In this document: piece after piece, positions 29,345 through 37,692 of the stretch
Layout: each line of letters starts with the position of its first letter
Position numbering within the stretch: position 1 is the stretch's first letter
Source: Variovorax sp. JS1663
GTDB lineage: Bacteria; Pseudomonadota; Gammaproteobacteria; Burkholderiales; Burkholderiaceae_C
Reading direction: 5' to 3'
NCBI RefSeq assembly: GCF_002157355.1
Contig: NZ_LYMK01000017.1
Coordinates: 1 to 64,000 of the forward strand
Length of the DNA stretch: 64,000 nt
Program-made: the position numbers and the translations under genes
Notes under the pieces: model-generated
What the model was told of the DNA's origin: nothing
The model's database searches: none
What the model saw: the letters and a program-made list of their open reading frames with translations, nothing else

Positions 29345-29381
29345 AAAAGAAAAACCCGGCCTCGCCAAAAACGAGCCGGGT
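29345..29381 (-). terminator. Intrinsic terminator in the metX leader
   Basis: On the minus strand ACCCGG-CTCG pairs with CGAG-GCCGGGT around a T-rich loop (one bulge), followed by TTTTTCTTTT just before the metX ATG. It is the probable expression platform of the SAM-II aptamer. Confidence 0.8.
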
Positions 29382-29390
29382 CGGGCATCC

Positions 29391-29440
29391 GTCTTTAGCA
29401 GCATTTGTTAAGCGCCCGCAAGCTGGAGCAAATCGGCGCG
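29391..29440 (-). ncRNA. SAM-II riboswitch aptamer
   Basis: On the minus strand the 50-nt stretch has the SAM-II (metA motif) layout: stem GCGC (29439-29436), then GATTT (29434-29430), then stem GCGC, then AAATG for the pseudoknot, then the conserved GCTAAAG (29399-29393). SAM binding is expected to shut off the downstream metX-metW operon. This RNA class is best known upstream of met genes in alphaproteobacteria. The fit is by eye to the class pattern, with context as strong support. Confidence 0.85.
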
Positions 29441-29447
29441 TGGGGTG

Positions 29448-29477
29448 AGTATATGCCCGTCAAGACCAGCCGATCAA
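29448..29477 (-). promoter_or_regulatory. Candidate sigma-70 promoter of metX-metW
   Basis: TTGATC (29477-29472) and TATACT (29453-29448) with an 18-bp spacer; transcription would begin just before the riboswitch stem. The -35 lies inside the 3' end of the Mn exporter gene. Confidence 0.6.
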
Positions 29478-30026
29478 TGCGCCTACACCCAGCAGCAGGA
29501 ACAGCGCGGCCGAGATGCCGTGCACCAGCTTGATGGGCACTCGCTTGACGATGCGCTCGCCCAACCACACCACCGGCGCGTTGGCCAGCATCATGCCCAA
29601 CGTGGTGCCGAGCACAACCCAGACATAGGCATCGACATAGCGTGCTGCCAGCATGACGGTGGCAATCTGCGTCTTGTCGCCCATCTCGGCCAGGAAGAAC
29701 GCGACGAGCGTGGTGCCGAACACGCCGAAGCGCGAGGCCTTGGGCAGTTCGTCTTCGTCGAGCTTGTCAGGGATCAGCATCCACAGCGCCATCGCGATGA
29801 AGGAGCCGCCCAGGATCCAGCGCAACACGTCGGGTCCCAGCGTGTGCGTGACCCAGTTGCCCACCGCACCGGCGAGCGCATGGTTGACGACGGTGGCGGC
29901 AAAGATGCCCAGCACGATCGGCCAGGGCCGACGAAAGCGCGCGGCGAGCACCAGGGAGAGCAACTGGGTCTTGTCGCCCATTTCGGCGAGAGCGACCACG
30001 CCGGTCGCAACGAGAAAAGCTTCCAT
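29460..30026 (-). CDS. UPF0016/TMEM165-type manganese exporter
   Basis: A 188-aa membrane protein with about six helices in two homologous halves, each carrying the family signature EMGDKTQ (VVALAEMGDKTQLLSL and FFLAEMGDKTQIATV). Members of this family (MneA/MntX, GDT1) move Mn2+ or Ca2+. A yybP-ykoY Mn2+ riboswitch lies in its leader, which supports Mn export. ATG 30026 is chosen, preceded by AAGGAA at 30038-30043; the frame continues upstream, but that part is the riboswitch. Confidence 0.9.
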   Translation of the reverse strand: MEAFLVATGVVALAEMGDKTQLLSLVLAARFRRPWPIVLGIFAATVVNHALAGAVGNWVTHTLGPDVLRWILGGSFIAMALWMLIPDKLDEDELPKASRFGVFGTTLVAFFLAEMGDKTQIATVMLAARYVDAYVWVVLGTTLGMMLANAPVVWLGERIVKRVPIKLVHGISAALFLLLGVGALIGWS

Positions 30027-30062
30027 GAGAAAGGGGATTCCTTGGGCCGAAGAGAACGCAAT

Positions 30063-30107
30063 TGACCGTGCAACACCTTCGGCCACACCCGAAGTTGCAC
30101 GGTCAAA
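30063..30107 (-). promoter_or_regulatory. Expression-platform hairpin of the Mn riboswitch
   Basis: On the minus strand TTGACCGTGCAAC pairs with GTTGCACGGTCAA, with a nested CTTCGG/CCGAAG pair. Its 5' arm overlaps the last conserved bases of the aptamer (CTTTGACC), as expected for a mutually exclusive switch. No T-tract follows. Confidence 0.7.
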
Positions 30108-30208
30108 GGTCTCGCCAGGTGGAACACTGTCTGCGCCATGTCCCGCACGAAGCCGGACAAGTCTGTTGACGCACACCCTTCTCGCAATGGAAGGCGGCTA
30201 CTCCCCAA
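30101..30208 (-). ncRNA. yybP-ykoY manganese riboswitch
   Basis: On the minus strand the two hallmark segments are present: TTGGGGAGTAG (30208-30198) at the 5' side and CCTGGCGAGACCTTTGACC (30119-30101) at the 3' side, with CGTCAACAGACTTG between them. Mn2+ binding normally turns on Mn-exporter genes of the MntP and UPF0016 families, matching the downstream gene. Confidence 0.92.
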
Positions 30209-30467
30209 TGACCGGTGGATTGTAGCCCGGCGGGGGCCCACATAGTGAGCGTGCGCAAACTTCCTATTTATTTGTGAGGCCCTGATCGTTCCGGGCAAAT
30301 TCCTACTTGCGCTGGAAGCATTTCACCCATAATGCACGAGCCTCGCTTCAAATCTAGGGGGAGTGGCAATTCGGTGATCGGTCAGTTTCGCGCGGCCCAG
30401 CGAACTTTTCGCGGGTGGTGCTCTCGGGACTCCATCGCTTTTTCCATGTGTTTATAGGAGTCCCTTC
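30209..30467. other. Divergent spacer between the Mn riboswitch and RRM gene
   Basis: Holds the Mn-exporter promoter on the minus side and the promoter and long leader of the RRM gene on the plus side. TTGCGC (30307) and CATAAT (30328) are the nearest promoter-like pair on the plus strand, at a poor 15-bp spacing. No gene is seen. Confidence 0.4.
30219..30224 (-). promoter_or_regulatory. Candidate -10 box before the Mn riboswitch
   Basis: TACAAT on the minus strand, 10 bp before the aptamer. No good -35 at normal spacing was found. Confidence 0.4.
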
Positions 30468-30980
30468 ATGGGCAACAAACTGTACGTCGGCAACCTGCCC
30501 TATTCGGCGCGCGACGGCGATCTTGAACATGCGTTCAGCCAATTCGGCACGGTGACCAGTGCCAAGGTCATGATGGAGCGCGACTCCAGCCCCCCGCGTT
30601 CCAAGGGCTTCGGCTTTGTCGAGATGGGCAGCGACGCGGAAGCGCAAGCCGCCATCAAGGGCATGAACGGCCAGGACATGGGCGGCCGCAGCGTCGTCGT
30701 GAACGAGGCGCGTCCGATGGAAGCACGCCCGCCGCGTAGCGGCGGCTACGGTGGCGGTGGTGGCTACGGCGGCGGTGGTGGCGGCGGCTACGGTGGTGGC
30801 GGCGGCGGTGGCCGCGGCGGCTACGGTGGTGGTGGTGGCGGTGGCCGCGGCGGTTACGGCGGCGGCGGTGGTGGCGGCGATGGTGGTTTCCGCAGCCCCT
30901 ATGGCGCCGGCCCGCGTGGCGGCGGCGGTGGCCGCGGTGGCTATGGCGGCGGCGGTGGCGGCAACAACAGCGGCTACTGA
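30468..30980 (+). CDS. Glycine-rich RRM RNA-binding protein
   Basis: A 170-aa protein with one RNA-recognition motif (residues 1-82): RNP2 is KLYVGNLPY and RNP1 is SKGFGFVEM. The tail (~90-170) is almost only Gly with Tyr, Arg and Asn in GGYGGGGG-type repeats. Such proteins are RNA chaperones, often cold-induced in proteobacteria and cyanobacteria. A TATAGGAGT sequence precedes the ATG. Transcribed alone and followed by a strong terminator. Confidence 0.93.
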   Translation: MGNKLYVGNLPYSARDGDLEHAFSQFGTVTSAKVMMERDSSPPRSKGFGFVEMGSDAEAQAAIKGMNGQDMGGRSVVVNEARPMEARPPRSGGYGGGGGYGGGGGGGYGGGGGGGRGGYGGGGGGGRGGYGGGGGGGDGGFRSPYGAGPRGGGGGRGGYGGGGGGNNSGY

Positions 30981-31006
30981 TCTCCGCATCCTTCGCTGAT
31001 GCCATG

Positions 31007-31035
31007 AAAAAAGGCTCCTTCGGGAGCCTTTTTCG
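31007..31035. terminator. Bidirectional terminator, RRM gene / SDR gene
   Basis: AAAAGGCTCC (31009-31018), loop TTCG, GGAGCCTTTT with T-tracts on both strands. It lies between the convergent RRM and SDR genes. Confidence 0.9.
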
Positions 31036-31051
31036 TGGGCGCTCGAGGCGT

Positions 31052-31825
31052 CTATTCGTGGCGCCGCTTCTTCCGGCCGCGTCCCTGGACGGCCCTGTCG
31101 TACAGCGCGTTGGGCAGCACGCGCATGAGCTTGGCCACCACGCCCATCTGCCAGGGGATCACGCGGTAGCTGGTCCCGGCCTCGATCGCGTGGAAGGCGC
31201 GATCGGCAAAATCCTCTGCGCGCATCAGGAAGGGCATGCCATAGCGATTGCCCTGGGTGAGCGGCGTGTCGATGTAGCCCGGGCACAGCGTGACCACCCT
31301 GACGCCACTGCCACGCAGCTCGCCGCGAAGGCTTTCGCAATAAGCCACCACGCCGGCTTTGCTGGCGCAGTAGGCGCCGTGGCCTGGCAGCCCCCGGATG
31401 GCCGCGACGCTGCCGATGCCGACCAGCCGCCCGCTGCCGCGTTTTCGCATCGCCGCGACGAAGGGATGGAAAGTGGCAGCCAGGCCGACGTTGTTGATAG
31501 CCAGCGTCTCGGCCAGCACGTCCAGGTCGCCGCGGTCCTCGGTGTCGATGCCGACACTGATGCCGGCATTGGCGATCACGACGTCCGGGACGCCCTGGCT
31601 TTCAGTGCAGGCCAGGCCTGCCACCACGATGCTGTCGACTTGCGCCACGTCGGCGCCATAGACCTGGACCTCCCCGGCGTCGATGCTGCGGGCGGCGGCC
31701 CAGGCCTCGATTTCAGCGGTGCGCCGCGCGGTCAGCGCTAGCCGGTAACCGCCTTCGTGGAAGCGCGCCGCCAGTGCCTGGCCGATGCCGCTGGACGCGC
31801 CGGTGATGAAGACCAGCGGCTTCAA
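31052..31825 (-). CDS. Short-chain dehydrogenase/reductase
   Basis: A 257-aa SDR: cofactor motif TGASSGIGQALA (TGxxxGIG), VIANAG, Ser in IGSVAAIRG and the catalytic YCASK. The substrate is unknown. Its start overlaps the lptC stop by 4 nt (ATGA), so it is the last gene of the kdsD-kdsC-lptC transcript. That is odd, because lptA and lptB normally follow lptC. Confidence 0.9.
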   Translation of the reverse strand: MKPLVFITGASSGIGQALAARFHEGGYRLALTARRTAEIEAWAAARSIDAGEVQVYGADVAQVDSIVVAGLACTESQGVPDVVIANAGISVGIDTEDRGDLDVLAETLAINNVGLAATFHPFVAAMRKRGSGRLVGIGSVAAIRGLPGHGAYCASKAGVVAYCESLRGELRGSGVRVVTLCPGYIDTPLTQGNRYGMPFLMRAEDFADRAFHAIEAGTSYRVIPWQMGVVAKLMRVLPNALYDRAVQGRGRKKRRHE

Positions 31826-32463
31826 CGCTTCACCCCGGGCGTGGACGGCATCAGCAGGCCACGCACGCGGCCCTGCAGGTGGGCCACCCCCGTCAGGTTG
31901 TCGTAGTCCAGCGAATCGGCCGTGAACTGGTCCGATCCACGGATCAGCGTGACGGGCTTGTGCGACTTCACGCGCTCGGTATCGAGAAAGGCATGCAGGA
32001 ACTCGCCGCGAAACTCCAGCCGCGGATTGGCTTTGCCATTGGCCGAAGTCGACGCCTCGCGCACCACGATCGCATTGCCGAAGAGCTGGATCTCGGTGCC
32101 GTCGGCATTCGACAGGCCACGGTTGGCGGTAGCGCGCGTGACCAGACCCTGGGGGGACACGGAGCGCACGCGCACTTGGTCAACCTCGATCGTGTCGGTG
32201 TCCGGGTAGTGCCGGCCCTCGTTGCCGAAGAGTTCGCTGCGCAGATCCCCGCTGGGCAGGAAGTTCTTGATCACGAAGCCGCGCATGAAGAAGTCAGGCT
32301 CGTGCTTGGGTGCCTCCTTGGGCGTGGGCTCGAGCAGCTTCGGCGCGTTGCGCACCAGCCAGTAGGTGCCCAGCGCGAGCACCAACGTAACGATGATCGG
32401 CAGGTAGATCGTCACCCGGTCGAAACCGTCGCGCAACAGGTTCCAGACCCGCTTGGCCTTCAT
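31822..32463 (-). CDS. lptC: LPS export protein LptC
   Basis: The 213-aa bitopic inner-membrane protein has one N-terminal helix (IYLPIIVTLVLALGTYWLV) and a periplasmic beta-jellyroll (FFMRGFVIKNFLPSGDLRSELFG onwards) that passes LPS from LptBFG to LptA. ATG 32463 overlaps the kdsC stop by 4 nt. The operon order kdsD-kdsC-lptC is typical; the following SDR is not. Confidence 0.9.
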   Translation of the reverse strand: MKAKRVWNLLRDGFDRVTIYLPIIVTLVLALGTYWLVRNAPKLLEPTPKEAPKHEPDFFMRGFVIKNFLPSGDLRSELFGNEGRHYPDTDTIEVDQVRVRSVSPQGLVTRATANRGLSNADGTEIQLFGNAIVVREASTSANGKANPRLEFRGEFLHAFLDTERVKSHKPVTLIRGSDQFTADSLDYDNLTGVAHLQGRVRGLLMPSTPGVKR

Positions 32464-33008
32464 GCCGAGGGGCCTCGCGCAATGTCCAGCAGCCGGCGGT
32501 AGTGGCCGCCGGCGGTGAGCAGCAGATCGCAGAACTCGCGCGCAGCCCCTTCGCCACCACGCGCCGCTGTCACGTGGTGCGCGATCGCCCGCACCTCGGC
32601 GTGCGCATTGGCCGGCGCAGCGGCAAAGCCGACACGGGTGAGCACGGGCAGGTCCGGCCAGTCGTCGCCGATCGCGGCTGCCTGCGTCCATGTCACGCCG
32701 AACTGCGCAAGCATGGCCTCGGCCGCCGGCAGCTTGTCCTCGGTGCCGTAGCGCACGTGCTCGATACCCAGCGCCTGCAGGCGCACACGCAGCGGCTTCG
32801 AATCCCGTCCGGTGATCACCGCAGGGGTGATGCCCGCCAAGCGCAGCAGCTTGAGGCCATAGCCGTCGAGGATGCTGAAGCGCTTGAGGGTTTCGCCGTG
32901 CTCGCTGAAATAGACACCGCCGTCGGTGAGCACGCCGTCCACGTCGAAAAAGGCGACGCGGATGTCCTGAGCGGCCAGCAGGGTTTCCGCCTCGAATGCG
33001 ACGGCCAT
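32460..33008 (-). CDS. kdsC: KDO-8-phosphate phosphatase KdsC
   Basis: Hydrolyses KDO-8-phosphate to KDO for LPS core synthesis. The 182-aa HAD protein has the nucleophile motif FFDVDGVLTDGG, the Thr/Ser motif VITGRDS and the metal motif IGDDWPDL. Its start overlaps the kdsD stop by 1 nt (TGATG). Confidence 0.93.
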   Translation of the reverse strand: MAVAFEAETLLAAQDIRVAFFDVDGVLTDGGVYFSEHGETLKRFSILDGYGLKLLRLAGITPAVITGRDSKPLRVRLQALGIEHVRYGTEDKLPAAEAMLAQFGVTWTQAAAIGDDWPDLPVLTRVGFAAAPANAHAEVRAIAHHVTAARGGEGAAREFCDLLLTAGGHYRRLLDIARGPSA

Positions 33009-34009
33009 CAGATGACCTTCGCGCGCATCAGGTCGTTGATGCTGAGCGCGCCGATCAGCACGCCCGTCGCGTCGACCACCAGCACGCTGGTGATCCGGTA
33101 TTGCTCCATCACTTCGGCCGCCTCGGCCGCCAACGCGTCGGCGCGCAGCGTGCGCGGGCCGGGATGCATCACGTCGGCCGCCGTGAGCGCCCGCAGGTCG
33201 GCGCCGGTCTCGATCTGGCGGCGCAGGTCGCCGTCGGTGAAGATACCGATCGCCCGACCTTCGCCGTCCACCACCGCCGCGGCACCCATGCCCTTTCCGC
33301 TCATCTCGCGCATCAGCGCGCTGAAACTGGCGTCCGGCCCAACGCTCGGCACCTCATCGCCCGAGCGCATCACGTCGCTGACATGGGTGAGCAGCTTGCG
33401 GCCCAGGGAGCCGCCCGGATGCGAGCGCGCGAAGTCCTCTGTGCCGAAGCCGCGCGCATCGAGCAGGGCGACCGCCAGCGCATCACCCATGGCCATCTGC
33501 GCGGTGGTGCTGGCGGTGGGGGCGAGGTTGAGCGGACAGGCCTCCTTCTCGACGCCGCTGTCGAGCACGACGTCGGCGTGGCGCGCCAGCGTGGAGTCGA
33601 CGCCGCCGGTGATCGCGATCAGGGGCACGCCCAGCCGCTTGACGACCGGCAGGATCACGGTGAGCTCGTCGACCTCGCCGCTGTTGGAAATGGCCAGGAC
33701 CAAGTCGACCGCCTTGATCATGCCGAGATCGCCGTGGCTGGCCTCGGCCGGGTGCACGAACATCGCCGGCGTACCGGTCGACGCCAGCGTGGCCGCGATC
33801 TTGCGTCCCACGTGTCCGCTCTTGCCCATGCCCATGACCACCACCCGGCCGCGCACGCCGAGAATCTTTCGCACGGCGTCCACGAAGCTGGCGCCAATGC
33901 GCAGCTTGAGGCCGAGAACGGCCGCTGCTTCGATGTCGAAGGTGGTGCGGGCCCGCGCGAGCATCGCGTCGGCGGAGGTCGCGAGGACCGGATCGGGGCT
34001 GGAGCTCAT
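33008..34009 (-). CDS. kdsD: Arabinose-5-phosphate isomerase KdsD
   Basis: Converts ribulose-5-phosphate to arabinose-5-phosphate, the first KDO precursor. The 333-aa protein has a SIS domain (VVVMGMGKSGHVGRKIAATL, HGDLGMI, ISNSGEVDEL) followed by two CBS domains (~210-333). First gene of kdsD-kdsC-lptC-SDR, divergent from the antiporter gene with a 66-bp gap. Confidence 0.94.
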   Translation of the reverse strand: MSSSPDPVLATSADAMLARARTTFDIEAAAVLGLKLRIGASFVDAVRKILGVRGRVVVMGMGKSGHVGRKIAATLASTGTPAMFVHPAEASHGDLGMIKAVDLVLAISNSGEVDELTVILPVVKRLGVPLIAITGGVDSTLARHADVVLDSGVEKEACPLNLAPTASTTAQMAMGDALAVALLDARGFGTEDFARSHPGGSLGRKLLTHVSDVMRSGDEVPSVGPDASFSALMREMSGKGMGAAAVVDGEGRAIGIFTDGDLRRQIETGADLRALTAADVMHPGPRTLRADALAAEAAEVMEQYRITSVLVVDATGVLIGALSINDLMRAKVI

Positions 34010-34075
34010 CGCGGAATTTTATCGGCGCGCATCGGGCAAGCCGGCGCCGGGGTCTACATTCAGTAGCATCGCCGC

Positions 34076-36061
34076 ATGTCCTCCTTCGACCTCACGCTGA
34101 TGTACCTGCTGGCTGCAGTGGTCGGCGTGGTCGCGTGCCGGTACCTGCGCCTGCCGCCGATGCTGGGCTACCTGGGGGCAGGCGTACTGATAGGCCCGCA
34201 CGCTCTGGCCTTCGCCCAGAACGTCGAGGGCATCCGGCACCTGGGCGAATTCGGCGTGGTCTTCCTCATGTTCGTGATCGGGCTGGAGTTCAGTCTGCCC
34301 AAGCTGCGCGCGATGCGCAGACACGTGTTCGGCCTGGGGCTGCTGCAAGTGATGCTGACCATGGCCATCGCGACTGCCGGCAGCCTGCTGCTGGCCGCCT
34401 GGCTGCCGCCTGACTGGCGCCTGGGTTGGCAGACCGCGCTGACGCTGTCGGGTGCGCTCACCATGAGCAGCACCGCCATCGTGGTGAAGCTCATGGCCGA
34501 GCGGCTGGAGCTCGAGAGCGAGCACGGCAAGCGGGTGATAGGCGTGTTGCTCTTCCAGGATCTGGCCGTGGTGCCGCTGCTGGTGCTGATCCCGGCGCTG
34601 GGCGCTCCGCCGGAGACGATGCTGAAGGCGCTGGGCATCGCGTTGCTGAAAGCGAGCTTCCTGGTGGGCGTGCTGCTCTACGGCGGCCCGCGCGTCATGC
34701 GCTGGTGGCTCACCCTGGTCGCACGCCGGCGCAGCGAGGAGCTCTTCATGCTCAACCTGCTGCTGGTCACGCTGGGCCTGGCCTGGCTGACGGAGCTGGC
34801 GGGGCTGAGCCTGGCGCTAGGGGCCTTCGTAGCCGGGATGCTGGTGTCGGAGACCGAATTCAAGCACCAGGTCGAAACCGACATCCGGCCTTTCCACGAT
34901 GTGCTGCTGGGGCTGTTTTTCATCACCATCGGCATGTCGCTGGACTGGCACATCGTGGTCGAGCGCTGGGCGCTCGTGGGGGTGCTACTGCTGCTGCCGC
35001 TGGCCTTCAAGCTGCTGCTGGTCACGCTGCTGGCGCGCTTGCTGGGCGCGACGGCAGGCGTGTCGCTGCGCACCGGGCTGTACCTGGCGCAGGCCGGCGA
35101 ATTCGGCTTCGTGCTGCTGAGCCTCGCCCAGGGGCGGGAACTGCTGCCGGAATGGCTCGCGAACCCGGTGCTCGCCTCGATGGTGCTGTCGATGATGGCA
35201 ACGCCCTTCATCGTGATGTACAGCAACCGCATCGTGCGCCGGCTGGTGGCGAGCGACTGGCTGCAGCAGTCGCTGCAGATGACCTCGATCGCGCGCAAGA
35301 CCATCAACACCGCTCAGCACGTGATCATCTGCGGTTACGGTCGCTGCGGCCAGAACCTGGCACGGATGCTGGAACGCGAAGGCATTCCCTACCTCGCGCT
35401 GGACCTGGACCCGGACCGCGTGCACCAGGCGGCCGCGGCCGGTGACTCGGTGGTCTTCGGCGACGCGGCACGCCTGCAGGCCTTGATGGCAGCGGGCCTC
35501 GCGCGCGCGAGCGCAGTGGTCGTGACCTACCTGGACATCCCGGGCGCGCTCAAGGTGCTGGCCAACACGCGCGCGCACGCGCCACAGGTGCCGGTAATCG
35601 TGCGCACCAAGGACGATCGCGAGTTGGAGAAGCTGCAGGCCGCCGGCGCGACCGAGGTGGTGCCCGAGGCGATCGAGGGCTCGCTGATGCTCGCCAGCCA
35701 CGCGCTGGCGCTGGTGGGCGTGCCGATGCGGCGGGTGATCCGGGTGGTGCAGGACCAGCGCGATGCGCGCTACAACCTGCTGCGCGGCTACTTTCACGGC
35801 GCCGACGACGACAACGTCGACGAGCTGGACCACGAGCGGCTCAACAGCTTCACGCTCACAGCTGATGCGCGCGCAGTGGGCCTGCCGCTCGATAGGCACG
35901 CGCTGGAGGCCGTGGGGGTGCGGGTGGCCAGCCTGCGGCGGCGCGACGGCAAGGCAGAAGAGGCGAGCGAGGGCATCGTGCTGGCCGACGGCGACACGCT
36001 GGTGCTGTCGGGCAAGCCCGCCGCGCTGGCGATAGCGGTCGAGCTGCTGCAGAAGGGTTGA
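34076..36061 (+). CDS. CPA2-family cation/proton antiporter (KefC/YbaL-like)
   Basis: A 661-aa protein: an N-terminal Na+/H+-exchanger-type membrane domain with about 12-13 helices (~1-385), a TrkA-N nucleotide-binding domain (IICGYGRCGQNLARML, ~415) and a TrkA-C domain (~570-655). Such proteins exchange K+ for H+. The signature segments GAFVAGMLVSETEFKHQVE and QAGEFGFVLL fit the Kef group. Transcribed alone. Confidence 0.9.
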   Translation: MSSFDLTLMYLLAAVVGVVACRYLRLPPMLGYLGAGVLIGPHALAFAQNVEGIRHLGEFGVVFLMFVIGLEFSLPKLRAMRRHVFGLGLLQVMLTMAIATAGSLLLAAWLPPDWRLGWQTALTLSGALTMSSTAIVVKLMAERLELESEHGKRVIGVLLFQDLAVVPLLVLIPALGAPPETMLKALGIALLKASFLVGVLLYGGPRVMRWWLTLVARRRSEELFMLNLLLVTLGLAWLTELAGLSLALGAFVAGMLVSETEFKHQVETDIRPFHDVLLGLFFITIGMSLDWHIVVERWALVGVLLLLPLAFKLLLVTLLARLLGATAGVSLRTGLYLAQAGEFGFVLLSLAQGRELLPEWLANPVLASMVLSMMATPFIVMYSNRIVRRLVASDWLQQSLQMTSIARKTINTAQHVIICGYGRCGQNLARMLEREGIPYLALDLDPDRVHQAAAAGDSVVFGDAARLQALMAAGLARASAVVVTYLDIPGALKVLANTRAHAPQVPVIVRTKDDRELEKLQAAGATEVVPEAIEGSLMLASHALALVGVPMRRVIRVVQDQRDARYNLLRGYFHGADDDNVDELDHERLNSFTLTADARAVGLPLDRHALEAVGVRVASLRRRDGKAEEASEGIVLADGDTLVLSGKPAALAIAVELLQKG

Positions 36062-36078
36062 GCGCCTCGGCGGTCCGC

Positions 36079-37080
36079 TCAGTTGAGCTGGCTCGGATTG
36101 CGCTTTTCTTCGTCGATCTGCTGCTGGCGCCGCACGGCCTCGCATTGGGCAAGCGCTCGGTTCTCGGCCTTGGCGCACTGCGCGACCATGCAGCGTGCGC
36201 GGCCGAAGAAGCCCTGGTTGGCACAGGCCGCTTCCGGACTGGGCGGGGCGACCGGCTCCGGCGTCGCCGCTGCCGCGACGACCGCTGCCGGCGCTGGCAT
36301 AGGCGCAGACGGAGGTGCCGCGGACGGCGCAGGAGGTGACGTCTTGCGCGGTTTGGGCGCTGCAGCGGCCACCGCCTTGGGAGGAGCTTCTGCCCGGACC
36401 GGCGGCACGGCCGCCGGTGGCTGTGGTGTCACCTTGATCGGTGGCGGCGGCTCGGCCGTCACGGCGGGCGCGGGTTGCGCGGGAGGGAGCGCCGGCGATG
36501 CAGATACAGGCGTGGGCTCAGGTGCGGCGGGTGCGGGTGCGGGCGCAAGTGCGACAGCAGGCGCTGCAGGCGGTGGCGCAACGGCAACCGGGCCCCCCAC
36601 CGCGGCCGTCTGCGCCGGCACCGGCGCGGCGGCGTCACGCCGGCTGGTGGCATACCAGGCACCGGCAGCGAGCAGGACGGCAAGCAGTCCCAGGACGCCC
36701 CATGCGGTGCCGGTTCGACGCGGTGCCGCCGAGGGCAGGGTGGAAAGCGTCGCCGGCCTCGTGGTCGCCTTGGGCTTCGGCATCGACGGTGGCGGCGACA
36801 GCGGCACAGGTCGAGACGGCCTTGGGGGCACGGCGGGCGAAGAGGGTTCCGCGATCGCCGGGCGCGCCACCGGGACCGTCGCTTCATCGCCCGCCAGGGT
36901 AGGTGCTGGTGGCGGCGACGCTTCGGGCAAGGGCAGACGCTCAGTGATCGGCCAGCCGTCGTTGGCCGGCTGGCGATCGGCCGACGCTACTGCCGCAGGC
37001 ACCAGCCGATGGCCACAACCTCTGCAGAACTTGGCGCCATCACGGTTTTCCGCTTGGCAGGACGCACACAGCACAGCCAT
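36079..37080 (-). CDS. Zinc-ribbon membrane protein with Pro/Ala-rich region
   Basis: A 333-aa protein: an N-terminal zinc ribbon (CASCQAENRDGAKFCRGCG, Cys5/8/19/22), a Pro-rich linker, one membrane helix (GVLGLLAVLLAAGAWYA, ~125-142), a long Pro/Ala-rich stretch that is probably periplasmic, and a Cys-containing end (ACANQGFFGRARCMVAQCAK). No known family. It converges on the antiporter gene; the cNMP-binding-domain gene lies upstream on the same strand. Function unknown. Confidence 0.8.
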   Translation of the reverse strand: MAVLCASCQAENRDGAKFCRGCGHRLVPAAVASADRQPANDGWPITERLPLPEASPPPAPTLAGDEATVPVARPAIAEPSSPAVPPRPSRPVPLSPPPSMPKPKATTRPATLSTLPSAAPRRTGTAWGVLGLLAVLLAAGAWYATSRRDAAAPVPAQTAAVGGPVAVAPPPAAPAVALAPAPAPAAPEPTPVSASPALPPAQPAPAVTAEPPPPIKVTPQPPAAVPPVRAEAPPKAVAAAAPKPRKTSPPAPSAAPPSAPMPAPAAVVAAAATPEPVAPPSPEAACANQGFFGRARCMVAQCAKAENRALAQCEAVRRQQQIDEEKRNPSQLN

Positions 37081-37164
37081 CTCCAGAGTCCCTCCGACTC
37101 GACGCTTGTCATGATCAGCGGCGCGGCAAGAGGACCCGCCGCACCCGGCGTCATGCCGAAGGCC

Positions 37165-37632
37165 TCAGGTCACCGCCACGCGTTTGGGCTTGTTGACCAT
37201 TCTCTTCGCAATGACCGCGCCCAGCGCCATCGAGAGTTCCAGCGCGAGAACAGGCTGGCGGTTGGACATCTCGGCGAAGCGGATGGCCGTCAGTCGCCAG
37301 ACCCGGGCCGCCCCGGTGGCCACCACATTGGCGGAGCGTGGCAAGCGGGAGAAGAAGGCGCCTTCACCGACCACGGAACCAGGATTGAGGATGGCGAGCC
37401 GCATCTGGCCCTGGCTACCCATCAGGTGAACGCTGAGCGCGCCGCGCTCGATGAAGAAGATCGTCCGGTCGTGGGCACCCTGGTCGATCAGCACCTGGCC
37501 GGCGGCCAGGTCGAAGGGCTGCAGATAGCTCGCGAGTGTTTCCCATTGCTGGGCGTTGAAGGCCGGCGCGAAGGCGTCGTAGCTCGTGTTCTGTGCGACG
37601 GCGCGGCAAAGATCCTGGATGCTCATGGACAT
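37165..37632 (-). CDS. Stand-alone cyclic-nucleotide-binding domain protein
   Basis: A 155-aa protein that is essentially one cNMP-binding beta-roll (IFFIERGALSVHLMG, then NPGSVVGEGAFFSRLPRSANV). There is no helix-turn-helix, so it is not a DNA-binding Crp regulator. The phosphate-cassette segment GEGAFFSRLPRSA resembles that of true binders, but ligand binding is not proven. It may act as a cAMP or c-di-GMP sensor for another protein. Two Met starts 6 nt apart are possible. Confidence 0.8.
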   Translation of the reverse strand: MSMSIQDLCRAVAQNTSYDAFAPAFNAQQWETLASYLQPFDLAAGQVLIDQGAHDRTIFFIERGALSVHLMGSQGQMRLAILNPGSVVGEGAFFSRLPRSANVVATGAARVWRLTAIRFAEMSNRQPVLALELSMALGAVIAKRMVNKPKRVAVT

Positions 37633-37692
37633 GGTGACTCACCTGCTGCTGTGCGTGCCGAGGCCAAGTATGGGCCATTGCGCCAATTTGCA

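Noticed and set aside
30751..30999. Ala/Val-rich frame within the RRM gene
   Set aside because: It is an alternative reading of the glycine repeats (GGC/GGT) and has no independent support.
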